Shown here piece by piece: positions 38,491-47,695 of a stretch of DNA of 64,000 bases. A program made the translations under genes and the position numbers. The notes under the pieces are model-generated. The model did not search any database and had not been told where the DNA came from. It saw nothing but the letters and a program-made list of their open reading frames with translations. The stretch lies in NCBI GenBank assembly GCA_001464955.1, contig LNEM01000037.1:171877-235876 (forward strand). The letters run 5' to 3'. The DNA comes from Rhizobiales bacterium Ga0077537. Its GTDB lineage: Bacteria; Pseudomonadota; Alphaproteobacteria; Rhizobiales; Hyphomicrobiaceae. Each line of letters starts with the position of its first letter. Position 1 is the stretch's first letter.

Positions 38491-40137
38491 CTACTGTTGC
38501 CGGACGGACGCGTCGCCCGGCCAAACGAGGTGGCTCTCGACTGCAGCAGGGCGCCTGCGCTTCTGCGTCGCGATACGTGCAGGCGCCGGCGGCTTCCGGA
38601 CCACTGTGGATGATCGGCGTGGCTTCGCCGCAACCGGCCGTGGCGCAGCGAGTGCCGCAGGTGCCTTCGTCACGGACACCCGGTCCACGGGGCGGACGGC
38701 GAGCGGCGGCAGCACGACCGGCGCGAGGCCAGCCGCGGGACGGGGCTCGGTTGCCACGGAGCGGGCGTCGGTCGTGCGAACCTCGACCGGATGCTCCTTC
38801 GACCCGCCGGTCGTCGTCATCTGCAGAGCCTGGGCCGCCGAACGCTCGACGGCCATCCAGCCCGAGCTCGCCAGGATCTGGCGCGACCGCTGCTCGCGCA
38901 CCGCCATCGGCATCGACGGCTGCTCGACGTTCGGAATGGCCGGCAGATCGACGCTTCTGGCCACATCGGCCAGCAAGTGGCGCAGGCAGTTGGCGTTCGA
39001 GTGCTCGGCGTCGATGAAGTGCGTCTCGTGACAGCCCAGGACGTGCGGATCGAAGCTGCCGATGAGGCCAAGCTTGTGGCGCGCGGCCAGCTCCCGCGTC
39101 ACCGCCTCCACCTCTTCGAGGCCCTTCATGTACGGCGAGCCCTTCACGCGCTCCCAGTAGATCGGGTTGAACGGCGGGTGAGCGAGGTGAACGCGAACGC
39201 CGCGCAGGGCGAGATAGGAGAGGATCCGGTCCATCGCCTCGACGCCTTTCGGATCGATGAGAGGCGGGTTGTTGCGATTGCCTTCGGCATGCGCCAGGGA
39301 GACCTTCCGCGAGCGTGCCTGCGTGAACAACGCCAAGTGCTCGCCTGACCAGGTGATCGAGCCGTCCGGATGCAGCAGGTCGAGCGTCGGATGGCGCGTG
39401 CTCGTCGTCGGATAGGGCCAGTCCGTCGCGTAGTGCCAGCGCGTCGTATTGTTGAACAGCATCGCCAGCGAGATCAGCTCGCGCGGCCGTTGCAGAGGCT
39501 GTGTCTCGGCGAGCGTCAACTGCGGCAACGAGAGCCGCTTGGCCATCGCCTGGTAATAGGGAATGCCGGGCAGCCAGAGATAATCGGTCCGCTTGGCGAC
39601 GGGCGTGAACATGCGATCGCGGATGGTGATCACGAGGTCGCGCGGCAGCTTGTCGTGACGCACGAGCAGCTCGACCATGCCGAGCACGTCCTCGTAGTAG
39701 TCCCGATGAATGTGGCCGTTCAGATAGCCGCGGTTCGGCAGCAGATCGGCGCTCGCTTCCTGCCACTGGCTGGCGCCGAGCACGAGCAGCTCGGGTGCGG
39801 CGGGCAGGCGCTTCCACTGTTCGTCGCGCAGCTTGCGGATGTTGATGTTGAGATCGAATACCGCGTAATTGTCACCGCCGGCCAGCGTATCGGCGACCAA
39901 TTCCATGTACGACGGACGGTACATCTCGGGCGCGTACTCGCGGTTGACCGCCGCGATCATCGACAGACCCGTCACCGTGAGAGCGAGGGCCGATATCATG
40001 TAGAGCGCCGACCGACTGGTCGCGCTGCGCGCTCCAGACGAACGTTGCTCCGTGCCTGCACCGTCGGCATCCGACGTCTGCTTTTCCAGATTACTCACGT
40101 CACCCGCCTCACACACTTCCCGCATCGCCCGCGACAT
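38491..40137 (-). CDS. Membrane-anchored SGNH/DltD-like protein
   Basis: 548-residue protein with one N-terminal transmembrane helix (~43-64, ALYMISALALTVTGLSMIAA), then a periplasmic SGNH-fold domain: block I LLVLGASQWQEA with Ser123, and DxxH block HFIDAEHSNANC with Asp376 and His379. This matches the AlgJ/AlgX/DltD group that works with MBOAT proteins on cell-surface polymers. After ~residue 440 comes a long Pro/Ala/Arg-rich tail, unusual for the group and possibly wall- or polymer-interacting. The ATG at 40137 has AAGG close by; a GTG at 40098 with GAGG at better spacing is a good alternative. First gene of the aminoacyl-transfer operon. Confidence 0.82.
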   Translation of the reverse strand: MSRAMREVCEAGDVSNLEKQTSDADGAGTEQRSSGARSATSRSALYMISALALTVTGLSMIAAVNREYAPEMYRPSYMELVADTLAGGDNYAVFDLNINIRKLRDEQWKRLPAAPELLVLGASQWQEASADLLPNRGYLNGHIHRDYYEDVLGMVELLVRHDKLPRDLVITIRDRMFTPVAKRTDYLWLPGIPYYQAMAKRLSLPQLTLAETQPLQRPRELISLAMLFNNTTRWHYATDWPYPTTSTRHPTLDLLHPDGSITWSGEHLALFTQARSRKVSLAHAEGNRNNPPLIDPKGVEAMDRILSYLALRGVRVHLAHPPFNPIYWERVKGSPYMKGLEEVEAVTRELAARHKLGLIGSFDPHVLGCHETHFIDAEHSNANCLRHLLADVARSVDLPAIPNVEQPSMPMAVREQRSRQILASSGWMAVERSAAQALQMTTTGGSKEHPVEVRTTDARSVATEPRPAAGLAPVVLPPLAVRPVDRVSVTKAPAALAAPRPVAAKPRRSSTVVRKPPAPARIATQKRRRPAAVESHLVWPGDASVRQQ

Positions 40138-40249
40138 CGTCCTTGATAGCCGCGGTAGATATCGCTCTGGTTAATCACTCCTCACGCGTCGGCGAAACTC
40201 AGCCGCCCCGGCGCAAGCCTCCTGTCATGGTTAGAAATCCGTTGACCGA

Positions 40250-41239
40250 TCAGAACGGACTCTGTGCGTTGGCCAGTGCGCCACCTTCAGCCGAACCGTG
40301 CCGTGCATTGTGGCTGGCGATCGCGATCCGCAGAATGAGCGGCGCTATGAAGACGGGAACCAGCGAGATGCCGGCATAAACAGCCAGATCAGGCCCGACC
40401 ATCTCGCCGACGAGCGCGAATCCGAGGCCGATATTGCGGAACGCTGCGACGATCGACGCCGTCATGGCCTCGCGATGCCCGAAGCGATACATGACGATCG
40501 TCGTCATGATCATCATGAATACGCACAAGATCGTCGCCAGGAACAGCAGGAACAGAACCTTGCCCGGATCGCTCGCCCACTTGTCGGAGACAGCGCTCAT
40601 CAGGCCGGTGCCGAACACCAGAAGGGCAACGATCGTCGCCCAGCGGGCCGCGAAGCCCACGCGGACAGTGTTCCTTTCGTCGAGGCGGCGGGCCAGCGGG
40701 CGGTGGGCGGCCAGCAAGGCGAACGGGATGACGAGGAAAATGACCGTCCGCTTGGCGTAGGTCAGCAGATCGAGCTGCGCCTGTTCGCCAATGAACGCCG
40801 AGATGAAGAAGAACAGCGAAATCGGCATGAACAGCGTCGAAAGCACCATCGCCTGCAAGGCGCGCTGGCGATCGAGGCCGAGGATCTCGGCGAGGGCCGG
40901 CGAGGAAAAGAGCGAGCCCGAGCAAACCGTCACGATCATCATCAGGATGACAGAGTCGGGAAACTTCGCCACGACGCCCGCAGCCGCGACGATGCAGGGA
41001 AGCACCACCTGCTGCCACAGGACGATGCGGATCATGTCGCGGTCGACCGCGAAGAGCTGCTCGACCGGGAGCCGGGCAAACGGCACCAGCGAGAAGATCA
41101 TGACGAGGAACAGCGCCGACAGCGCCATCGGGCGCAGCGCGTCCGCCACCGACGGGAACACAAGTCCCGAGAAAATGCCTGCCGCCAGCACGAGAACGGC
41201 AATCGTCCGCTCTTCGCGGATTTCTTTCCAGAACGCCAC
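40250..41239 (-). CDS. Bile acid:sodium symporter-like transporter
   Basis: 329-residue membrane protein with about ten helices, starting MAFWKEIREERTIAVLVLAA. The segment VAAFRNIGLGFALVGEMVGP and the earlier SPALAEILGLDRQRALQAMV resemble the crossover regions of the BASS superfamily (bile acid:Na+ symporter / arsenite ACR3 fold). Substrate unknown. 112 bp upstream of the SGNH gene on the same strand, so it may belong to the same transcription unit; divergent from the PAS kinase gene. Confidence 0.78.
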   Translation of the reverse strand: MAFWKEIREERTIAVLVLAAGIFSGLVFPSVADALRPMALSALFLVMIFSLVPFARLPVEQLFAVDRDMIRIVLWQQVVLPCIVAAAGVVAKFPDSVILMMIVTVCSGSLFSSPALAEILGLDRQRALQAMVLSTLFMPISLFFFISAFIGEQAQLDLLTYAKRTVIFLVIPFALLAAHRPLARRLDERNTVRVGFAARWATIVALLVFGTGLMSAVSDKWASDPGKVLFLLFLATILCVFMMIMTTIVMYRFGHREAMTASIVAAFRNIGLGFALVGEMVGPDLAVYAGISLVPVFIAPLILRIAIASHNARHGSAEGGALANAQSPF

Positions 41240-41319
41240 TTACGCCCCCACTACTCGACCCAGATCGTGACGACGCACAACCCTGTTCGATTTGGAGCAT
41301 CACAGAATATTCCTAAACT

Positions 41320-41346
41320 GGAATGAACTCTGGATTCGGTCATTCC
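41320..41346. promoter_or_regulatory. Inverted repeat in divergent promoter region
   Basis: GGAATGA, 13 bases, TCATTCC, in the AT-richer 200-bp gap between the BASS transporter gene and the PAS kinase gene. It could be a regulator site; no family assigned. Confidence 0.3.
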
Positions 41347-41439
41347 TTATTCATTTGTAAACCTTGGGCGCGTGCTTCATGTAATATTAGAAAACATGCC
41401 GCATGCTCGGGCGTGTTTCGATCGGGGAAGGTTTCACGC

Positions 41440-43467
41440 ATGGACAACGGCGCCTACAACATCGTGTCGCTCAGGGATGGCGCCGCTACAGCTGGACTCG
41501 GCGACCTCGGAGCCCGGATCGGCAGCCCGGATCTGGCCGCGCTCTTCGCCGGCGCCGACGTGGGGCTCGCCCTGTTCAGCGCCGATCTCGAGCTTCTGGC
41601 CTGCAATCAGCTCTATCAGACGTTCTGCGGCTATCGTCCCGGAGAGGCGACGTCCGGCGCCAATCTCAAGGACCTGATGCGGCTCTCGCTCGAGCGCCAA
41701 GGCGTGCAGTCGTTCGTCATCGATCGCACCATCGAGACCGCGATCCAGCGGCTGGCGCCGGGAACCGGCGTGACATTCCGCTATGCGGCTCCGTCGGGCT
41801 CGACGGTCGAGATCCGGCGGCAGAGGCTCGAAAGCGGCACCGTGGTCGAGACCGCGCGTCAGGTCGAGGGCGCCGCCAGCGCCGATCTCAGCACGCAGTT
41901 CGCCCAGATCGCCGAGGCCGCACGCACGCGCATGATGCATGCGCTCGACGTCATGGCCGACGGCTTTGCGCTCTACGACGCGCAGGATCGCCTGCTGCTC
42001 TACAATCGAAAATACGTCGACTTGAAGTCGATGATCGCCGACATAATCGTGCCGGGCGCCGCGTTCCAGGACATGATGCGCGAGGGCGTCAGGCGCGGCA
42101 TGTATGTGCTGAACGGCATGGATCCGGAAGCCTACGTGCAGCTTCGTTTCCGCCAGCGCCGCAATCCGACCGGGCCCTACGAGACGCAGCTTTCGGACGG
42201 GCGCTGGATTCTCGTCAACGAGAAGCGCACCGAGGACGGTGGCACAGTCGGCATCCGGTCCGACATCACGGAGATGAAGCACCGGGAGTTCGATCTCCTG
42301 CGCATCTCGCAGCAGTTGCACGCGAAGAACCGGCACTTCGACGCCGCCCTGAACAACATGATCCAGGGCCTGTGCATGTTCGACAAGGAACAGCGGCTGA
42401 TCGTGGCCAATCGCCGGTATCTCGACATGTACGGCTTCTCGCCGGACGTCGTGAAGCCGGGCATTCTGCTCACCGACATCATGAAATACAGCGTCAGCCT
42501 CGGAAACTATACCGAGGAGGAGGGCCAGCGCGCGCTCGCCGAGCGGCCGGATCCCGAGCGCCTCAACAAACGCACGACGATCAAGCAGCACCTTCGCGAC
42601 GGCCGCGTCATCGCCGTCATGAACGAGCCGCTTCCCGAGGGTGGCTCCATCGCGACCTACCAGGACATCACGGAGCTCGAGACCAGCCAGCGCCGGATGC
42701 AGGAGTACACGACCAAGCTCGAGCGCTCGAACGCGGAGCTGCAGGAGTTCGCCTACGTGGCGAGCCACGACCTGCAGGAGCCGCTGCGCAAGATCGAGGC
42801 GTTCGGCGACCGGCTGCAGCGCCGCTATGCGGAGCTGTTGCCTGACGAAGGCCGCATGTTCATCGACCGCATGCAGGACGCCGCAGGGCGCATGCGGCGG
42901 CTGATCAACGATCTGCTCAGCTATTCACGCGTGTCGTCGAAGAACCGGCCGTTCGTGCCGGTCGACCTCGACAAGGTGCTCGGCGAAGTGCTTTCGGATC
43001 TGCAGGTGCGGCTCGACGAGACGGGCGCCGAGATCATTGCCGAGAAACTCGGCACCATCGACGCCGACCCGACGCTGATGCGCCAGCTGATCCAGAACCT
43101 GCTGTCGAATGCGCTCAAATTCCGCAAGGTCGACGTCAAACCCGTCATTCACGTCGCCGCGAAACCCGGCGAGGCGATCTTCATCGAAGGGCGTCTCGAG
43201 CCGACCGTCGTCCTCACCGTCGCGGACAACGGCATCGGCTTCGACAACCAGTACAAGGAGCAGATCTTCAAGATCTTCCAGCGGCTGCATGGCCGGCTCG
43301 AGTACGAAGGCACGGGCGTCGGTCTTGCCACATGCCGCAAGATCGCCGAGCGGCATCTCGGCACGATCGACGCCGACGGTCGTCCCGGCGAGGGCGCGAC
43401 CTTCATCGTGACCGTGCCGGCGAAACACGACGCATCGAACGCGCCGCCACTGCCGCGGCGCGGCTGA
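41440..43467 (+). CDS. Cytosolic PAS-rich sensor histidine kinase
   Basis: 675 residues, no membrane segment. Three PAS domains in order: ~35-130, ~166-280 (MHALDVMADGFALYDAQDRL, PAS_7 type) and ~298-412 (NNMIQGLCMFDKEQRLIVANR, PAS_7 type), each pair probably sensing a cofactor or ligand. Kinase: His443 in AYVASHDLQEPLRKIEAFGD, the phytochrome-kinase form of HisKA; HATPase with NLLSNALKFR, DNGIGFD and GTGVGLATCRKI. ATG at 41440 has GGGGAAGG upstream. Kinases of this form usually phosphorylate Rcp1-like single receivers, one of which lies 6 kb away (34948-35391). Confidence 0.92.
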   Translation: MDNGAYNIVSLRDGAATAGLGDLGARIGSPDLAALFAGADVGLALFSADLELLACNQLYQTFCGYRPGEATSGANLKDLMRLSLERQGVQSFVIDRTIETAIQRLAPGTGVTFRYAAPSGSTVEIRRQRLESGTVVETARQVEGAASADLSTQFAQIAEAARTRMMHALDVMADGFALYDAQDRLLLYNRKYVDLKSMIADIIVPGAAFQDMMREGVRRGMYVLNGMDPEAYVQLRFRQRRNPTGPYETQLSDGRWILVNEKRTEDGGTVGIRSDITEMKHREFDLLRISQQLHAKNRHFDAALNNMIQGLCMFDKEQRLIVANRRYLDMYGFSPDVVKPGILLTDIMKYSVSLGNYTEEEGQRALAERPDPERLNKRTTIKQHLRDGRVIAVMNEPLPEGGSIATYQDITELETSQRRMQEYTTKLERSNAELQEFAYVASHDLQEPLRKIEAFGDRLQRRYAELLPDEGRMFIDRMQDAAGRMRRLINDLLSYSRVSSKNRPFVPVDLDKVLGEVLSDLQVRLDETGAEIIAEKLGTIDADPTLMRQLIQNLLSNALKFRKVDVKPVIHVAAKPGEAIFIEGRLEPTVVLTVADNGIGFDNQYKEQIFKIFQRLHGRLEYEGTGVGLATCRKIAERHLGTIDADGRPGEGATFIVTVPAKHDASNAPPLPRRG

Positions 43468-43482
43468 GCCTGTCGACGCGCC

Positions 43483-44793
43483 TCAGTCGGCGAACGGATC
43501 CTTGACCAGGATCGTGTCGTCGCGCTCGGGGCTCGTCGAGAGGAGCGTCACCGGGCACTCGATCAGTTCCTCGATGCGCTTCACGTACTTGATGGCCTGC
43601 GCCGGCAGGCCGGCCCAGCTGCGCTTGCCGGCCGTCGACGCGTTCCAGCCTTCGAGTGTTTCGTAGATCGGCTTGACGCGGGCCTGCTGGTTCATGCCCG
43701 CAGGCAGCCTATCGATACGCTCCCCATCGAGTTCGTAGGCCACGCAGATCCTGATCTCGGGCAGCGGATCGAGGATGTCCAGCTTGGTCAGCGCGATGCC
43801 GTCGATGCCGGAGACCTTGACGACCTGCCGCACCAGAACGGCGTCGAACCAGCCGCAACGCCGACGCCGGCCGGTGTTGACGCCGAACTCCTTGCCACGT
43901 TCGCCGAGCAGACGGCCGATGGCGTCCGGCTCGCCCGTTTCGTCGAGCAGCTCGGTCGGAAACGGTCCCGAGCCGACACGGGTCGTGTAGGCCTTGGCAA
44001 GCCCGAGGATGGTTCCGATGGAGCGCGGGCCGACGCCCGAACCAGCGGCTGCCTGTGCCGCGACGGTGTTCGACGAGGTGACGAACGGATACGTGCCGTG
44101 ATCGACGTCGAGGAGCGCGCCCTGCGCGCCCTCGAACAGGATGCGCTTTCCGGCCTTGCGCGCCTTGTCGAGCAGGTCCCACGTGCAGTCGATGTAGGGC
44201 GTGATCTTCGCGCCGATCTCGGTCAGCTCGGCGATCAGCGCATCCTTGGAGATCAGCGGCTGGCCGAGGCCACTGCGGAGCGCATTGTGGTGGACGAGCA
44301 GGCGATCGACCTTCGGACCGAGATTCTTCGGGTTTCTGAGATCCTGTGCCCGAATGGCCCGGCGGCCCACCTTGTCCTCGTAGGCGGGGCCGATGCCCCG
44401 GCCGGTCGTGCCGATCTTCTGGCCACCGGCTGCTGCCTCACGAAGTTGATCGAGCTCGCGATGAAGCGGCAGGATCAAGGTCGCGTTCTCGGCCAGCTTC
44501 AGGTTCTCGGGTGTGACGTCGACACCCTGCTTGCGGATGCCTTCGATCTCGGCCGCGAGGTGCCACGGGTCGACGACGACGCCGTTGCCGATGATCGAGA
44601 GCTTGCCGCCGCGTACGATCCCCGAGGGGAGGAGCGCCAGCTTGTAGGTGACACCGTTGATGACCAGCGTGTGGCCGGCGTTGTGGCCACCCTGGAAGCG
44701 GACGACAATATCGGCCCGCTCCGACAGCCAGTCGACGATCTTGCCTTTTCCTTCGTCGCCCCATTGGGCGCCGACGACCACCACGTTCGCCAT
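43483..44793 (-). CDS. purA: Adenylosuccinate synthetase
   Basis: Condenses IMP with aspartate using GTP in AMP synthesis. 436 residues; [23 protein letters not shown] holds the GDEGKGK P-loop, [20 protein letters not shown] the IMP/aspartate site, [13 protein letters not shown] and [17 protein letters not shown] the rest of the active site. Standard length; converges with the PAS kinase gene with 15 bp between them. Confidence 0.98.
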   Translation of the reverse strand: MANVVVVGAQWGDEGKGKIVDWLSERADIVVRFQGGHNAGHTLVINGVTYKLALLPSGIVRGGKLSIIGNGVVVDPWHLAAEIEGIRKQGVDVTPENLKLAENATLILPLHRELDQLREAAAGGQKIGTTGRGIGPAYEDKVGRRAIRAQDLRNPKNLGPKVDRLLVHHNALRSGLGQPLISKDALIAELTEIGAKITPYIDCTWDLLDKARKAGKRILFEGAQGALLDVDHGTYPFVTSSNTVAAQAAAGSGVGPRSIGTILGLAKAYTTRVGSGPFPTELLDETGEPDAIGRLLGERGKEFGVNTGRRRRCGWFDAVLVRQVVKVSGIDGIALTKLDILDPLPEIRICVAYELDGERIDRLPAGMNQQARVKPIYETLEGWNASTAGKRSWAGLPAQAIKYVKRIEELIECPVTLLSTSPERDDTILVKDPFAD

Positions 44794-44976
44794 GACGAGC
44801 CTCTTTCAGCCGGCTGGCGCCTTGGGCGGCGCCCGGCATCCGGCGTTGGATCCCTGGTCGGCCCATCGATCCCACGACGCGAGCCAAACGCGAAAGGGCC
44901 CCGGCGCGAGGCCAGAGCCCTTTGACATTCTTTACCGCGTCTCGGTGGCGGCGGGCAAGCGGCAGCCTGAACGAGG

Positions 44977-46128
44977 CTAACGGGCCACGTAGCCGATATG
45001 GACCTCGCCACCCCGGGCGGCCGTGCTGACCACCCGGAGGCCGCGCTCTGATTCACGGGTCTCGATCCGCACGAGACCGCCGAGGACGCGCTCGCTCGCC
45101 TTGCCCTCGGCCGTGGCGGCCAGGAACGCCTCGACGGCGGCCGGCGACGGTGGCTCAGCCGATGGCTCGTCCGCTCGGCTCACGGCCTCGGTGGCCGCTG
45201 CGCGGAGCAGCCTCGGCCACATCTTCCGCAGAAGGGCTGCTGACGGATAGACGTCGGCCGTCGCTATGCGCCCACCGATCGCCACCGCGATGCCGACCAC
45301 GTCGTCGCCCTCGGGCGGCAGGTGGCCCTGCAGTGCCGTGGTGTAGGTGGCGATGGCCTCTTGCAGGCGCTTGTTCTCGAGGGAGAGCTGGAGGCTGGTC
45401 TTCGAGCGCTCGCTTGCGACGGAGGCCGCGAGACGCATCGAGAGCTTGTCCTGCAGCTCGGCGACGTTGCTCCACACCTCGGCCTGATGGTCGGGCCGGC
45501 TACGCATGCGATCGACCGCCTCGCGGGCGAGCGCCGCACCGGCATCACGGCGGGCGGCGGCCCCAAGTTCCGCCTCGATGGGCGATCGCGCCGGCGGGGC
45601 CTCCGGCACGCCCGCGGCGGCCGCGGCGTCGAACGGTGCCACAGGCCGTGCGATGGCAAACCGGGTCTCGCGTGACGGCAGGATCGCGTCCGACGAGGCG
45701 AACCGGGCGACATCCTCGCCGCTGCGAGCCGACCAGCGGCCCTGCTCGACGCAGTAGGCGCCGATGGGCACCATCCCCGAGTGCGGTCCGAGCACGAGAC
45801 TGACCGTCAGCACGCGATCCTGACGGCCGCCCTTCACGATCTCGCCCCACTGCACGAAGACGGGTTCCGCACCCTTGTTCTCGATCTTCAGCTCGCGCAC
45901 GTTGCCGGTCTCGTGCACCTCGACCCGGCCGCCGGCCAACGCTTCGTCGAGGGTCAGCGGCACGGGACCCGGCGCCGAGCGGCCCTTCAGCAGGTAGATC
46001 GCCAGGTTGGCGTGAACGCCGGGCGGACCCGCTGTTCGCGTTCCCGCTTCGGCCGCAACCGTGAACGACCCAGCGCCCAAGGCACCCAGAACGGCGGCGA
46101 CGGCTCCGGCAATCGGCTTCCTGCGCAT
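44977..46128 (-). CDS. Secreted ARPP-1-like domain protein
   Basis: 383 residues from the ATG at 46128, which has GGAGG upstream; signal peptide RRKPIAGAVAAVLGALGAGS. The middle (IENKGAEPVFVQWGEIVKGG, RQDRVLTVSLVLGPHSG, PIGAYCVEQGRW) matches what I recall of the ARPP-1 domain family, found with rhodanese/phosphatase proteins and of unknown function. The C-terminal half is helical (VWSNVAELQDKLSMRLAASV) and ends with a strand-rich segment. Probably periplasmic. Last gene before tRNA-Phe. Confidence 0.75.
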   Translation of the reverse strand: MRRKPIAGAVAAVLGALGAGSFTVAAEAGTRTAGPPGVHANLAIYLLKGRSAPGPVPLTLDEALAGGRVEVHETGNVRELKIENKGAEPVFVQWGEIVKGGRQDRVLTVSLVLGPHSGMVPIGAYCVEQGRWSARSGEDVARFASSDAILPSRETRFAIARPVAPFDAAAAAGVPEAPPARSPIEAELGAAARRDAGAALAREAVDRMRSRPDHQAEVWSNVAELQDKLSMRLAASVASERSKTSLQLSLENKRLQEAIATYTTALQGHLPPEGDDVVGIAVAIGGRIATADVYPSAALLRKMWPRLLRAAATEAVSRADEPSAEPPSPAAVEAFLAATAEGKASERVLGGLVRIETRESERGLRVVSTAARGGEVHIGYVAR

Positions 46129-46372
46129 CAAAACCTCCTCCGAGAACGCATGACGACGTGAGGCAATGCTGCGAGTGTCGGGCGCAATCGCGGGCACATC
46201 CGGGTCACCGGGCGGCATTTCCGTGGCCTCGCCATGACGCTTCCAAGGCGCCGTCTGCCCGACACGAGCACCTGCGCGTCCAAGCTGCCCCGCGGGGCTT
46301 TATTGCTGCTGGACAGCCCATCGGCTGCCGCCTATAAGGGCCGCCACCTCGCGATGCGCACGCGCCGCGATG

Positions 46373-46448
46373 GCCCAGGTAGCTCAGTTGGTAGAGCATG
46401 CGACTGAAAATCGCAGTGTCGGTGGTTCAAATCCGCCCCTGGGCACCA
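46373..46448 (+). tRNA. tRNA-Phe (GAA)
   Basis: 76 bases including encoded CCA. Acceptor stem GCCCAGG/CCTGGGC, D-loop AGCTCAGTTGGTAGAGC, anticodon arm TGCGA-CTGAAAA-TCGCA with anticodon GAA, T-loop GGTTCAAATCC. It marks the left edge of the accessory region; tRNA 3' ends are frequent attachment sites for integrative elements. Confidence 0.97.
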
Positions 46449-46517
46449 CAAATTTCACAACTATATCATGGCACTACAGCCCCGTCACGATAGGTTGATC
46501 CGCCATCGGATTGAGAG

Positions 46518-46538
46518 CTAGCGACCATCTAGCGACCA
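46518..46538. repeat. Tandem 10-bp direct repeat
   Basis: CTAGCGACCA twice with one base between, 70 bp beyond the tRNA-Phe end. Paired direct repeats near attachment sites can be integrase arm-binding sites; that is inference. Confidence 0.6.
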
Positions 46539-46568
46539 GCTGGACCCGCGTTTGATGCGCGGTTCGGA

Positions 46569-46590
46569 CACTGCGACGTATGTCGCAGTG
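46569..46590. terminator. Inverted repeat after the methyltransferase gene
   Basis: CACTGCGAC-GTAT-GTCGCAGTG: perfect 9-bp stem, 4-base loop, 15 bp past the stop of the minus-strand methyltransferase gene. Suits a terminator of the small-gene operon, although no T-run follows. Confidence 0.5.
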
Positions 46591-46604
46591 AACACAGCTG
46601 AGCG

Positions 46605-47294
46605 CTACGGCGACGGGAACTCCCCACACGACAGCCATCGGAACGTCGGCCAGCCTTCGCCTTCGTGGGCGGGTTTCCAGACGACCCAGCAGTAGCGGTG
46701 GGTGGCGGTTGTCGAGCGCGCCAGCTCGGGACGTCCTTCGGGCCAGCAGACGAGTTCGTCCAGCCCGTAGATGACGGCTGGGGGATGCTTCACCCAGAAG
46801 TGGTGCCGGGTCGGATGGCAGAGTGAGGCGAGGTTGAGGAGCATGGCCACGCTTCCACCGGTCTCGGCGGCAAACGTGAGCGCCTGCAAGGCAAACGCGT
46901 CGCCAAGGCCTCGGCCGTAGGGTGGGTTCGTGACGACATGCCGGGCTCTCGGAGCGCTCTCGCGCAGGAAATCGACGCCGCCCTGACCGTAGCCACGCTC
47001 GATGAGGTCGGTCGACACCACGTCATAGCCAGCATCCACCAGAACCTTGGAGATGTGCCCGAGGCCACAAGCCGGCTCCCAGATGGTTCCGTCGAAGGTT
47101 TCTACGGACAGCAGCGCCCGGGTTGCCTCCGGTGGCGTCGGATAGAACTCATAGGGCGCCCGAGACGGATGGACACGGCCGTCACGTCCGAAGGGAAGGG
47201 AACGCCGGGGGCGCGGAGCCGCCGCGACATCGAGCGAGCCACCGCGCCATTGATAGCTGTCGCGGAAGGATTTGGGGGGAAGATGCAAGCTCAT
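46605..47294 (-). CDS. Orphan N6-adenine-type DNA methyltransferase
   Basis: 229-residue SAM methyltransferase with motif I TIWEPACGLGHISKVL (~70-85) and the catalytic NPPY at 123-126 in VVTNPPYGRGLGDAF, the signature of amino-methyltransferases acting on adenine (or on protein Gln). PYEFYPTPPEATRALL near residue 50 is a motif seen in phage and plasmid methyltransferases of this kind. No restriction enzyme is adjacent. Its ATG overlaps the upstream gene's stop (ATGA) as the last gene of the eight-gene operon. It may protect or mark the element's DNA. Confidence 0.83.
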   Translation of the reverse strand: MSLHLPPKSFRDSYQWRGGSLDVAAAPRPRRSLPFGRDGRVHPSRAPYEFYPTPPEATRALLSVETFDGTIWEPACGLGHISKVLVDAGYDVVSTDLIERGYGQGGVDFLRESAPRARHVVTNPPYGRGLGDAFALQALTFAAETGGSVAMLLNLASLCHPTRHHFWVKHPPAVIYGLDELVCWPEGRPELARSTTATHRYCWVVWKPAHEGEGWPTFRWLSCGEFPSP

Positions 47295-47695
47295 GGCAGC
47301 ACCTCCTCGAAGCAGATCTCGTCTCGGACAGCCTTCACGACCTCGAACCCGTCAGGGCCTTCTGCCTGGAGCTTGTCGTCGATCAACCGCTCGGCGTGCT
47401 TGGCGTCAGCGGCTTCCACAGTGGTCTCATAAAGGTAAGTCTCCGAGAAGCTGAACCGATAGGTCTTTAGGGCAGGGGGGAGCGATTCCGGGGCCACCCG
47501 AAAGCCTTCGACGGCGCCCTCGTGGCCACACGACGTGCAGCGACACGCGCTGTAATCGTTCCAGTCATAGTGATCGGAGGGTTCAGGTCCGTCGACGGTG
47601 AGATCTGCCCAGGCCTCGATGGTCACCTGAAGGGATGTATCTGACCCGCATCTGGGGCAAGCCAGTTTGAACTCGGTGCGGACGGTGGGGCTCAT
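47291..47695 (-). CDS. Zinc-ribbon-like small protein
   Basis: 134 residues of unknown function. Two Cys pairs, CPRCGSD near residue 13 and, about 40 residues on, CRCTSCGHEG, would bind one zinc as a split ribbon. The C-terminal half (YRFSFSETYLYETTVEAADA and KHAERLIDDKL) resembles the domain of the 124-residue gene at 48271 in topology (a 'sensory strand, EA-xDA-xxAE' pattern). ATGA overlaps at both ends couple it to its neighbours. Confidence 0.72.
   Translation of the reverse strand: MSPTVRTEFKLACPRCGSDTSLQVTIEAWADLTVDGPEPSDHYDWNDYSACRCTSCGHEGAVEGFRVAPESLPPALKTYRFSFSETYLYETTVEAADAKHAERLIDDKLQAEGPDGFEVVKAVRDEICFEEVLP

Larger units (their letters stand above)
46449..46604. other. tRNA-flanking non-coding segment
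   Basis: AT-rich start after the tRNA (ACAAATTTCACAACTATATC), then a tandem repeat (46518-46538) and an inverted repeat (46569-46590). No gene. A candidate attachment region if the adjoining DNA is an integrated element; no second copy of the tRNA end was found in the window. Confidence 0.45.

Noticed and set aside
36954..40137. Alginate/polysaccharide O-acetylation pair (AlgI plus AlgJ/X)
   Set aside because: Kept as the main alternative, but the directly linked aminoacyl ligase and carrier make an aminoacyl donor more likely.
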